In this document: in pieces, positions 1 through 5,399 of the stretch
How the letters are laid out: the number at the start of each line of letters is the position of its first letter
Numbering within the stretch: position 1 is the first letter of the stretch
Source: Deltaproteobacteria bacterium
Lineage (GTDB): Bacteria; Bdellovibrionota_B; Oligoflexia; Oligoflexales; Bog-1112
DNA length: 5,550 nt
Direction: 5' to 3'
Assembly (NCBI GenBank): GCA_003136475.1
Contig: PLEQ01000325.1
Location: 2,962-8,511, forward strand
Made by a program: the position numbers and the translations under genes
Notes under the pieces: model-generated
What the model saw: only the letters and a program-made list of their open reading frames with translations
What the model was told of the DNA's origin: nothing
The model's database searches: none

Positions 1-154
1 CATTGAGATTGAGCTTTTCGGGATCGACAAAAGCACACAGGAGATTGACAAGGTAGAATTCAACTTCCTTGTTAAGCCGAATACGACTTGTTTCCAGGGC
101 AGACTTAAGTTGCTCATGGAAAAACTCTTGTGGAGATGTAAGGTTGACTATCAC
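1..154 (-). CDS. Hypothetical protein, N-terminal part (runs off left edge)
   Basis: The first 51 codons of a leftward gene are visible; the rest lies outside the window. The likely start is GTG at 152-154: an in-frame TGA lies two codons upstream, and no other ATG, GTG or TTG falls in this stretch before the conserved-looking part begins. A GGA six bases upstream could serve as ribosome binding site. The protein opens VNLTSPQEFFHEQLK and continues through an amphipathic, probably helical stretch to EVEFYLVNLLCAFVDPEKL. There is no signal peptide or membrane segment. The pattern FFHEQL...EFYLVNLL resembles, from memory, uncharacterised proteins of deltaproteobacteria and Bdellovibrio-like bacteria; I cannot verify this and know of no assigned function. 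The gene follows the winged-helix regulator on the same strand after about 160 bases, so it may have its own promoter. Confidence 0.6.
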   Translation of the reverse strand, partial: MIVNLTSPQEFFHEQLKSALETSRIRLNKEVEFYLVNLLCAFVDPEKLNLN

Positions 155-194
155 GACTCATCCATCTGAATGAATGTTTCCTTATTCGTCACTC

Positions 195-208
195 GCCAAC
201 TTGTCGGC
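195..208 (-). repeat. Small RNA hairpin in the leader of the leftmost gene
   Basis: Read on the minus strand, GCCGA and TTGGC pair around a CAAG loop, with one G-U wobble. It lies about 40 bases upstream of the GTG start of the partial leftmost gene, and would form in RNA of that strand only, because the wobble becomes a mismatch on the other strand. There is no T tract, so it is not a terminator. It may be a chance leader structure. Confidence 0.2.
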
Positions 209-252
209 AGGACGGAGAAAATAATTTAGGATAATTCTTATAAAAATCCCAA

Positions 253-297
253 ATCTTGCCGGATAAGAAATAGATACTTTAGCAAAAACAGCAAGAT
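253..297. repeat. 7-bp inverted repeat between regulator and leftmost gene
   Basis: ATCTTGC (253-259) and GCAAGAT (291-297) are perfect inverted arms separated by 31 bases. The pair sits just downstream of the regulator stop on the minus strand. There the second arm is followed by TTGGGATTTTT, so the T-rich run begins several bases late for a standard intrinsic terminator, and the loop is large. It may be a weak terminator, a binding site or chance. Confidence 0.2.
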
Positions 298-315
298 ACG
301 CCGCACAATAGGGAA

Positions 316-984
316 TTAGGAAAAGACATAGCCTCCCCCGTAAATGCTTTCGATATGAATAGGAGCATTTGCAAGTTTTTTACGTAAACGCGATATGTGA
401 CAGTCAATGGTGCGAGGCGAAACGCGGACGTTTTCCCAAACTTTCATTAAGATATCGGAGCGACTCAGCGATGTTCCGGCGGATTGCATAAATAAGCGCA
501 GAAGTTTGGCTTCCTTAAAAGACAGAGAAATAGGTGTTTGTTCCTGTGCCAGCCAGCATTCGAGCCTTTCCATATTGAGCCGGACACCTTGATAGTAAAT
601 TAAATCGTCATCCTCCTTCGCAAAAAGAAAGAGTCTCTGCAAGAGTGAGAGCAGGTCTTCTATGTTAGATTCGCGGATAAAATAGCGTTTTATTTCCTGG
701 GACAGAACTTGCTCAAAGCAGGAGAGCTTGTTTGAGTTATCCATAAAAACAAAGAAAGTTTTTAGAAACTGTGCTTGCGCGGTTGTGAGGAAGCTTTGGA
801 GCTCGGGGCTTGCCTGAGGACTGGCTCTAACCACGAGCACGTGAGGCGCCGAATCAGTCGTTAACACAGATTGAAGTGCCAAACTGTCGATGATTCGGAC
901 GGCAAAATTCTTTGCCAGCTGGGCAAATAGGGGTGACTTTTGCGAATTTGAAACATCGATTAGCCAGACTACGCTCAAGTGCAA
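316..984 (-). CDS. OmpR/PhoB-like winged-helix regulator with a degenerate receiver domain
   Basis: This 222-residue protein has the size and two-domain plan of an OmpR/PhoB response regulator. Residues about 1-120 fit a receiver fold, but the phosphorylation site is missing. The strand normally ending in the acceptor aspartate reads VLVVR (R53), only one of the usual acidic pair is present (D10), and the conserved Lys-Pro near the end is replaced by R104-E105. Residues about 128-222 are a clear winged-helix DNA-binding domain: SFKEAKLLRLF, the recognition helix region SPRTIDCHISRLRKKL, and the wing ending YGGGYVF. It should bind DNA and control transcription without normal aspartyl phosphorylation; that is inference. 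The longest frame starts at TTG 982-984. TTG 976-978 is the likelier start because AAAGG lies eight bases before it. There is no ATG nearby. No partner kinase is in the window and the targets are unknown. Confidence 0.85.
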   Translation of the reverse strand: MHLSVVWLIDVSNSQKSPLFAQLAKNFAVRIIDSLALQSVLTTDSAPHVLVVRASPQASPELQSFLTTAQAQFLKTFFVFMDNSNKLSCFEQVLSQEIKRYFIRESNIEDLLSLLQRLFLFAKEDDDLIYYQGVRLNMERLECWLAQEQTPISLSFKEAKLLRLFMQSAGTSLSRSDILMKVWENVRVSPRTIDCHISRLRKKLANAPIHIESIYGGGYVFS

Positions 985-1061
985 TGCCTTTAGTTATTCT
1001 CCCTTCTTACAGAATAGGCTGGAGCTTGCTCGGTCACCAATCGTCAGATTTTTCCCAGAGG

Positions 1062-1100
1062 AAAACCCTACCGATTAGGTTTTAGCAATCGGGATGCTAA
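1062..1100. repeat. Three overlapping inverted repeats between the CDF and regulator genes
   Basis: TTAGCA (1082-1087) pairs with TGCTAA (1095-1100). AAAACC-C-TA (1062-1070) pairs with TAGGTTTT (1076-1083) if one C bulges. CCGATT (1071-1076) pairs with AATCGG (1087-1092) and competes with both other stems. On the minus strand the TTAGCA stem starts three bases after the transporter stop codon. The stems are AT-rich and no clean U tract follows, so this is at best a weak terminator, or a leader structure ahead of the regulator. It could also be an operator with dyad symmetry. Confidence 0.3.
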
Positions 1101-1103
1101 GGC

Positions 1104-2060
1104 TTATTTCGGGACTTTGTAGGAGGGGTTCCAATAGTTTTGGTCAGGTTCGCTTTCAGGATCGAGATGAATGAAGACGTCCGCATTAGGAAAAATTTTC
1201 TTAATTTCGGTTTCGACCTTGTCGCCAATTTTATGAGCTTCTTTTAAAGATAGAAGTTCAGCAACCTTCATATGAAAATCAACGAAGAGATACGGACCAA
1301 ACTCGCGAGATCTTAAAAGATGAATGCCTTTAATGCGTTCATCGACGGACATCACGATGTTAACAATAACTTGTTGAAATTCTTCCGGAGCTTCATTATG
1401 GGCAATGTCCTTTAGCGCTTTTTTAAGGATAGGATAGGCAATGCGGCCGAGCAGTATCGCTGATAGGCAGCCGATGATCGGGTCAAGAATTTCATAGTCT
1501 GTAATGTACACGATGAAGACACCGACTGCGCTCGCACCGTTAGCGAGGACATCGCTTGTGTAGTGCGCTTTGTCGGCAAGTAGCACCAACGAGCGCTCAC
1601 GTCGCTTCCCCATCTTCTTAACCTGAGCGTGTAAATAGAAGTGGATAAAGAGCCCACCCAAGGCGGAAAAGGCTAGAGCTGCGGCGGCAAACGGTAACGA
1701 CGACCTTTCTAGGAAATGAGTGGAATTGGAGAGGAACTTGCGGAAGGACTCAATAAAAATATTCGCTGAGAAAAAAGTAATCAGCAAGCCCTGGAGTAGG
1801 CTTCCTATAACCTCAAATCCACCATGGCCAAAGGGATGCTCTTTATCAGCCCTCTCTATAGACTTTTTATAAATCAAATTGTTTATGAGCGAGGTACACG
1901 TGTCTGAAACGGAGTCAAAAAAACTTGCAAAGACGATCAAGGAGCCAGTGTAAATAAACGCAATCAGCTTCAAAATCGATAAGGCAGCACTCAGGCCTGC
2001 CGCTACAAGCAGTGTGTGCCCTATTCCTTTGGGGTTATTCGCGGCTTCCTTTTTTTTCAT
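1104..2060 (-). CDS. Cation diffusion facilitator (FieF-like) divalent metal efflux transporter
   Basis: This 318-residue inner-membrane protein belongs to the CDF family, which exports Zn2+, Fe2+ or similar ions in exchange for protons. Six membrane segments lie roughly at residues 13-36, 38-60, 82-104, 122-143, 158-186 and 190-209, followed by a cytoplasmic metal-binding domain to about residue 300. The metal ligands of E. coli FieF/YiiP have counterparts: the transport site D49 and D53 in helix 2 with H166 and D170 in helix 5; the loop site D72, H75, H79 in DKEHPFGH; and the C-terminal site H247, H263, H276, H298, D300. The DxxxD/HxxxD site fits Zn or Fe rather than Mn, but specificity cannot be read with certainty. 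The ATG start overlaps the upstream prenyltransferase stop as ATGA, suggesting translational coupling. Codons 2-4 are an A8 run. The length is normal for the family. Confidence 0.93.
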   Translation of the reverse strand: MKKKEAANNPKGIGHTLLVAAGLSAALSILKLIAFIYTGSLIVFASFFDSVSDTCTSLINNLIYKKSIERADKEHPFGHGGFEVIGSLLQGLLITFFSANIFIESFRKFLSNSTHFLERSSLPFAAAALAFSALGGLFIHFYLHAQVKKMGKRRERSLVLLADKAHYTSDVLANGASAVGVFIVYITDYEILDPIIGCLSAILLGRIAYPILKKALKDIAHNEAPEEFQQVIVNIVMSVDERIKGIHLLRSREFGPYLFVDFHMKVAELLSLKEAHKIGDKVETEIKKIFPNADVFIHLDPESEPDQNYWNPSYKVPK

Positions 2061-2950
2061 CTTAAAATGACCGCATCAAGTTGGGTGAATAGAAAATAGA
2101 CAATACTCACGCAAGCATTAGCATTAAAAAATGCTAGATTGATTTTAGAGGAAATCGCTCTTTCATTGGAGCTCCTCACCACCCACTGTTCCCAAATCAA
2201 AATCCCAGCAATTGTAAAAATTCCTAAAAAATACATACTGCCGCTTCCTCGTAACCGACCAATGACGGCGAGAATCATCACCATAGCTAGAAAACATAAT
2301 CGGCTCATTCGGAGAGAGTTTTTAATTCCAAAGCGAGTTGGCACACTTTTAAGGGCATGTTTGCGATCAAATTCCCAGTCCTGTAAGGCATAGAGAATAT
2401 CAAAGCCAGCTGTCCACATCATAACTGCCAGCCCAAGGAGGCAGACTTCGCGACTCAGAGCGCCGGTGAGCGCTAGACTCGTGGCTAGGGGGCTAAGCCC
2501 CAGGCAAGCACCCAGATACCAATGCGTTAGCCAGGAGAGGTGCTTCATAAAGGGGTAGGCGCCGAGAATGACGAGAACGAGGGGACTGAGGTAAGCAGCC
2601 GTAAGATTCAGCTGAAAGGCACTAAAAATAAAAAGGACGCCAAAGCGTAGAGACCAGCGTAAACCTGCTTGCGGACTTAGCTTTCCGTCCGGGATCAGAC
2701 GTTTCTGTGTTCGAGGATTGAGTGCATCGAGCTTGCGGTCAAGGTAGCGGTTCATCCCCATGGCAAAGCTGCGTGCAGATATCATGCAGAGGAGAATCCA
2801 GAAGATAGTCCCTAAATGCCAATTGAAATTGACAAAAACAAGGGTGGCGAGCACAAAGGGCAAGGCAAAAACCGTATGTGCTAGCTTGATATCGTAAGCG
2901 AAAGCTCGAAGAGTCATGGGCGTAGGTAATTTTGAGGCTTCTTCCATCAT
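2057..2950 (-). CDS. UbiA-family membrane prenyltransferase (4-hydroxybenzoate prenyltransferase-like, for quinone synthesis)
   Basis: UbiA enzymes attach a polyprenyl chain to an aromatic acceptor in the membrane during quinone synthesis. Both diphosphate/Mg-binding motifs are present in this 297-residue form: N67-R-Y-L-D71-R-K-L-D75 followed by NPRT, and D184-ILYALQ-D191-WEF-D195. Between and after them are the hydrophobic helices expected of a 7-9 helix protein. IKLAHTVFALPF near the start and KSVPTRFG after motif two suggest the UbiA-like subgroup found in bacteria using ubiquinone or futalosine-type menaquinone synthesis (ubiA or mqnP roles), so the exact acceptor is open. I chose ATG 2948-2950 because AGGA lies eight bases upstream; an in-frame TTG at 2969-2971 would add seven residues but has poor support. 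It overlaps the metal-transporter gene by four bases. No other quinone gene is visible. Confidence 0.92.
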   Translation of the reverse strand: MMEEASKLPTPMTLRAFAYDIKLAHTVFALPFVLATLVFVNFNWHLGTIFWILLCMISARSFAMGMNRYLDRKLDALNPRTQKRLIPDGKLSPQAGLRWSLRFGVLFIFSAFQLNLTAAYLSPLVLVILGAYPFMKHLSWLTHWYLGACLGLSPLATSLALTGALSREVCLLGLAVMMWTAGFDILYALQDWEFDRKHALKSVPTRFGIKNSLRMSRLCFLAMVMILAVIGRLRGSGSMYFLGIFTIAGILIWEQWVVRSSNERAISSKINLAFFNANACVSIVYFLFTQLDAVILR

Positions 2951-3078
2951 TCGCGATTTTCCTAGACGCAAATTCCATTGAATTATCTATCTAAAAACCA
3001 GAAAATTTCCTCTATCTCAATACTTTTTATCTAAAGAGTCAATACGTTCTGACGAAACGGAGGTGAAGTTTAGTAAGA
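2951..3078. promoter_or_regulatory. Divergent AT-rich promoter region with repeated TATCT
   Basis: This spacer separates the leftward prenyltransferase and the rightward lipoprotein, so it should contain both promoters. TATCT occurs four times (2984, 2988, 3013, 3028), twice as TATCTAAA with starts 40 bases apart. On the minus strand GATAAT (2982-2987) is a good -10 match giving a short leader to ATG 2950, but no good -35 lies 16-18 bases upstream. I see no convincing sigma-70 pair for the rightward genes. The regulatory role of the repeats is inferred only from position. Confidence 0.35.
3059..3066 (+). promoter_or_regulatory. Strong Shine-Dalgarno sequence, unusually far from the start codon
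   Basis: GGAGGTGA complements the 3' end of 16S rRNA over eight bases. It ends 12 bases before the GTG at 3079 and 18 before the ATG at 3085, longer than usual. A TGA in the lipoprotein frame at 3064-3066 rules out an earlier start in that frame. Either the long spacing is tolerated, or the weaker AAGAG at 3075-3079 serves the ATG. Confidence 0.45.
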
Positions 3079-3402
3079 GTGACTATGAAGTGTGCGTTAA
3101 TTTTAAGCCTTGTTTGCGTTCTGAGTGCTTGTGCCGCTCTTTTTAGTACTAAGAGTGTGACCAAGGAAGGCTTGGTTGTGCCATTCCTCAAAAATACCCC
3201 GAACGAATGCTATTTCTTAGATGAATTTATGCCGACCCCCAACAGTCTTGTCTCAGGTCGTGCTGGTGCCATCGCCTTGCGATATTATACCTTTAACTCC
3301 GCTTCCTACAAAGAATGGAAAGATAAACAAATCGTCCTTGCCTTTTACTCCCTCGATGACCGTTGCTGGTCACTTTTCGAAGAATATTACCTATTAGAAT
3401 AA
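3079..3402 (+). CDS. Small lipoprotein of unknown function
   Basis: This 107-residue protein begins with a lipoprotein signal peptide: K4, a hydrophobic stretch, and the lipobox L15-S16-A17-C18. C18 would be lipidated after signal peptidase II cleavage. Residue +2 is Ala, so by the E. coli rule it would go to the outer membrane. The mature part of about 90 residues is rich in Tyr and Phe, with two further cysteines (C44, C96) that could form a disulfide in the periplasm, and ends DDRCWSLFEEYYLLE. I do not recognise the family. The start is uncertain: GTG 3079-3081 gives the longest form, while ATG 3085-3087 shortens it by two residues and leaves the signal peptide intact. The TPR lipoprotein follows after 57 bases on the same strand without an obvious terminator, so the two are probably co-transcribed. 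Confidence 0.75.
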   Translation: MTMKCALILSLVCVLSACAALFSTKSVTKEGLVVPFLKNTPNECYFLDEFMPTPNSLVSGRAGAIALRYYTFNSASYKEWKDKQIVLAFYSLDDRCWSLFEEYYLLE

Positions 3403-3448
3403 CCCTTTTTGACCGATAGAAGAGATGAAATAGGCATTTAATTCATTT

Positions 3449-3459
3449 GGGATAGTCCC
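3449..3459 (+). repeat. Mini-hairpin covering the ribosome binding site of the TPR lipoprotein
   Basis: GGGA (3449-3452) and TCCC (3456-3459) are perfect inverted arms around a three-base loop, directly abutting the TTG start at 3460. GGGA is also the only Shine-Dalgarno-like sequence for this start. The stem is only four base pairs, so it could modestly damp initiation or be chance. Confidence 0.25.
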
Positions 3460-4404
3460 TTGACCCTAAGACTACAACTTTGTTGCTGCCTGATGTTCTT
3501 AGGCCTGAGCTCTTGTATTACAAGCGCAAATTCCATGCGAAATGTCGAGACAGCCGACGACTTTGTAAGTCAAGGGCTCTATCGAGAAGCTATCTATCAG
3601 TACCAAGAAGCTTTGAAACTCCAAGCGCATAATGCGACAGCTCACGCTCATCTGGGTTTTATTCTGCTCAAAGTTGGGGACTATAAAGGCGCCATTCAAC
3701 ACCTCGAACAATCTTTGAATGCTTTCAAAACCGACTTTGAAGTGAATTTCGCACTTGCCGAAGCTTATCGTGTGAGCAAGGTTTACTCCAAATCTATATA
3801 TTTCTATCAAAGCGCTCTTGAGATTCGAAAAAACGACTTAAAAGCTCTACGTTCCCTAGCCTGGACCTACTTGAAGATCCGCTTCTATAGCGAAGCCTTG
3901 CAAACAGCGACTGCGGCAAATTCCCTTTACCCCAAGGATGAAGATACGAAGGTTATTTTGGCGAGAACTTTGATCAGCCTCAAACAGTTTTCAAAAGCTT
4001 CTGGTTTGGTTCGCAATTTCCCCTGGTCGAGCCAAAATAAAGCGGGTGCTTATAGTCTTGGTGGGGATATTGCGATGGGCAAAGGTAAGATTAATGAGGC
4101 AATGAAATTTTATCGCAAGGCTCTTAAAGATAATCCCCTCTTAGCCAGTGCTCTATTTGGTCTCGCAAAGGCTTTGATGCAAAAACGGGACTTTGCCCAG
4201 GCTCGCACGTTTCTCGAAAAGGGTATACGAATCGCCCCTGAGTACGTGCCTGCGTATTTGCAATTGGCTCAAATTTACGAAACGGTTGACCTCAGCCAAT
4301 CAGTAGCTTTTTACCAGAAATTCTACGAATTTGCTGCCCTAGACCCCGAATATATTGAAAGTCTGGAAAGCATCGAGAAGAAGATTGCAAGCTTAAGTCG
4401 CTAG
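3460..4404 (+). CDS. TPR-repeat lipoprotein
   Basis: This 314-residue protein has a lipoprotein signal peptide (R4, a cysteine-rich hydrophobic core, lipobox L16-S17-S18-C19) and then almost wholly tetratricopeptide repeats. Eight units fit a strict 34-residue period from about residue 25 to 296. Good examples are YREAIYQYQEALKL, YKGAIQHLEQSL, YSKSIYFYQSALEI, INEAMKFYRKALKDNP and FAQARTFLEKGIRIAP. The unit at about 161-194 is degenerate. TPR superhelices bind protein partners; lipid-anchored ones such as PilF/Tgl pilotins and NlpI act in secretin assembly or envelope maintenance, but nothing here selects among these. TTG at 3460 is the only standard start that keeps the signal peptide intact, since TAA lies in frame at 3439-3441. 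Residue +2 is Ile, suggesting the outer membrane. The gene follows another lipoprotein gene and converges on meaB, sharing its stop site. Confidence 0.88.
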   Translation: MTLRLQLCCCLMFLGLSSCITSANSMRNVETADDFVSQGLYREAIYQYQEALKLQAHNATAHAHLGFILLKVGDYKGAIQHLEQSLNAFKTDFEVNFALAEAYRVSKVYSKSIYFYQSALEIRKNDLKALRSLAWTYLKIRFYSEALQTATAANSLYPKDEDTKVILARTLISLKQFSKASGLVRNFPWSSQNKAGAYSLGGDIAMGKGKINEAMKFYRKALKDNPLLASALFGLAKALMQKRDFAQARTFLEKGIRIAPEYVPAYLQLAQIYETVDLSQSVAFYQKFYEFAALDPEYIESLESIEKKIASLSR

Positions 4405-5399
4405 CTTTCACGCCCAAATTCTTTTCTCAGTAAGGCGTGAAGCGCTTTCTCAGAGTTGAGTATCAAGGCAAGCCCATCACTTTCGGCAGCTTCTTTGCGA
4501 AGCGGTGCCAGCGCCTGCGCCACGACTGAATTCGTACGTAAAATCTCTTGGAATTGGTTGACGATTTCTTCCTCAAACCAAAAAATATTTTGTTGCCTTC
4601 TTCTTAATGCAAAATTTCCACTCTCCCTCTGCTGACTCATAAAATGTGTGAGTTTGTCCCACATCTCCGGTATGCCGTGGCCCTCGATGGCCGAGCAGGT
4701 GATCACAAGCGGACCGGTACCATTATTTGTGTAGCTAAATGAGCTTTCATAAATTTTCTTTAATCGCAAAGCTTCCGCTTTCAAGTCGCCATCCGTTTTG
4801 TTGATGACGATCAGGTCAGCGAGTTCCAAGATGCCTTTTTTGAGGGCTTGCCACTCATCACCCGTCGCTGGCATTTGCAAGAGGATGAAGGCGTCAACGA
4901 GAGAGGTAACATGGAATTCCGTCTGCCCAACGCCCACGGTTTCCACAAAGATATAGTCGAAGCCGGCCGCATCGATGAGAAATAAAGTTTCCCGGGTTCG
5001 ACGGGAAAGCCCACCATGGGTCCCCTGGGTGGGCGCTGGGCGTATAAAAACGTGCGGGTCGTTGCTGATGTGTGTCATGCGGATGCGATCCGCTAGTATG
5101 CTGCCACCTTCGAGTGGCGAGGTGGGGTCAATAGGCAAGACAGCGATGCGAAGCTCGGGATGCTTAGCGAGGAGATGCGTACCCAAGGTTTCAATGAAGG
5201 TGCTTTTCCCAACCCCAGGAATCCCACTAATGCCGATGCGAACGGATTTAGGGGTGGACGTGTGCGAAAGAAGTGAGAGCAGATTTTTAGCTTGCTCCCT
5301 GTCGGTTGCGAGAGTGCTTTCGATCAAGGTGATCGCCTTGGCCAGCGCCCGCTTGTCGTGTTTTCGAATGCCATCGTAAAGAGTTTGGACTGTCATCAT
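4401..5399 (-). CDS. meaB: MeaB (ArgK-type) GTPase chaperone of methylmalonyl-CoA mutase
   Basis: MeaB is a G3E P-loop GTPase that binds adenosylcobalamin-dependent methylmalonyl-CoA mutase, gates cofactor loading and protects or rescues the enzyme from inactivation. The 332 residues match the family length. Motifs in order: Walker A GIPGVGKST (59-67); the Mg/switch region D91-PTSP with GGSILADRIRM (98-108); RPAPTQGTHGGLSRRT (120-135); the switch ETVGVGQTE (153-161); and the guanine-specificity motif NKTD (200-203). A helical C-terminal region, expected to mediate dimerisation, ends at the stop. The start is the first of two ATG codons (5397-5399); it overlaps the mutase TGA as ATGA. No Shine-Dalgarno sequence is apparent, so translation probably depends on coupling to the mutase. 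An A8 run lies immediately upstream. Its stop TAG shares CTAG with the converging TPR gene. Assignment is firm from motifs and neighbour. Confidence 0.96.
   Translation of the reverse strand: MMTVQTLYDGIRKHDKRALAKAITLIESTLATDREQAKNLLSLLSHTSTPKSVRIGISGIPGVGKSTFIETLGTHLLAKHPELRIAVLPIDPTSPLEGGSILADRIRMTHISNDPHVFIRPAPTQGTHGGLSRRTRETLFLIDAAGFDYIFVETVGVGQTEFHVTSLVDAFILLQMPATGDEWQALKKGILELADLIVINKTDGDLKAEALRLKKIYESSFSYTNNGTGPLVITCSAIEGHGIPEMWDKLTHFMSQQRESGNFALRRRQQNIFWFEEEIVNQFQEILRTNSVVAQALAPLRKEAAESDGLALILNSEKALHALLRKEFGRES
4404..4443. terminator. Stem-loop at the convergent TPR/meaB junction
   Basis: TTCACGCC (4407-4414) and GGCGTGAA (4434-4441) are perfect inverted arms around a 19-base loop. 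If T4406 bulges, GC (4404-4405) pairs with GC (4442-4443), giving a ten-pair stem. It begins at the TPR stop codon and lies within the last codons of meaB. Neither strand has a clean T tract after it, so it may protect 3' ends or mark a factor-dependent end rather than be a classic intrinsic terminator. Confidence 0.35.

Noticed and set aside
890..1078. 62-codon plus-strand open frame across the regulator start
   Set aside because: It overlaps the regulator N-terminus antisense and gives no recognisable protein; its stop coincides with the inverted-repeat region.
2739..2978. 79-codon minus-strand open frame starting at ATG 2976-2978
   Set aside because: It is a different frame over the prenyltransferase N-terminus, whose own frame carries all the family motifs.
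3403..3459. Possible terminator or promoter between the two lipoprotein genes
   Set aside because: Apart from the four-pair mini-hairpin at the start codon there is no GC-rich stem with a T tract and no convincing promoter pair.
3499..3810. 103-codon minus-strand open frame opposite the TPR gene
   Set aside because: It is antisense to regular 34-residue TPR repeats and is explained as a shadow of them.
5009..5034. GC-rich inverted repeat GCCCACC / GGTGGGC
   Set aside because: It lies in the middle of meaB in the conserved TQGTHGGLSRR segment; the bases are explained by Gly, Pro and Thr codons and no T tract follows.
4975..5379. 134-codon open frame on the plus strand opposite meaB
   Set aside because: It lies entirely antisense to the well-supported meaB motifs, and its translation (many Arg, Ser and Met, no domain) looks like a shadow of the coding strand.
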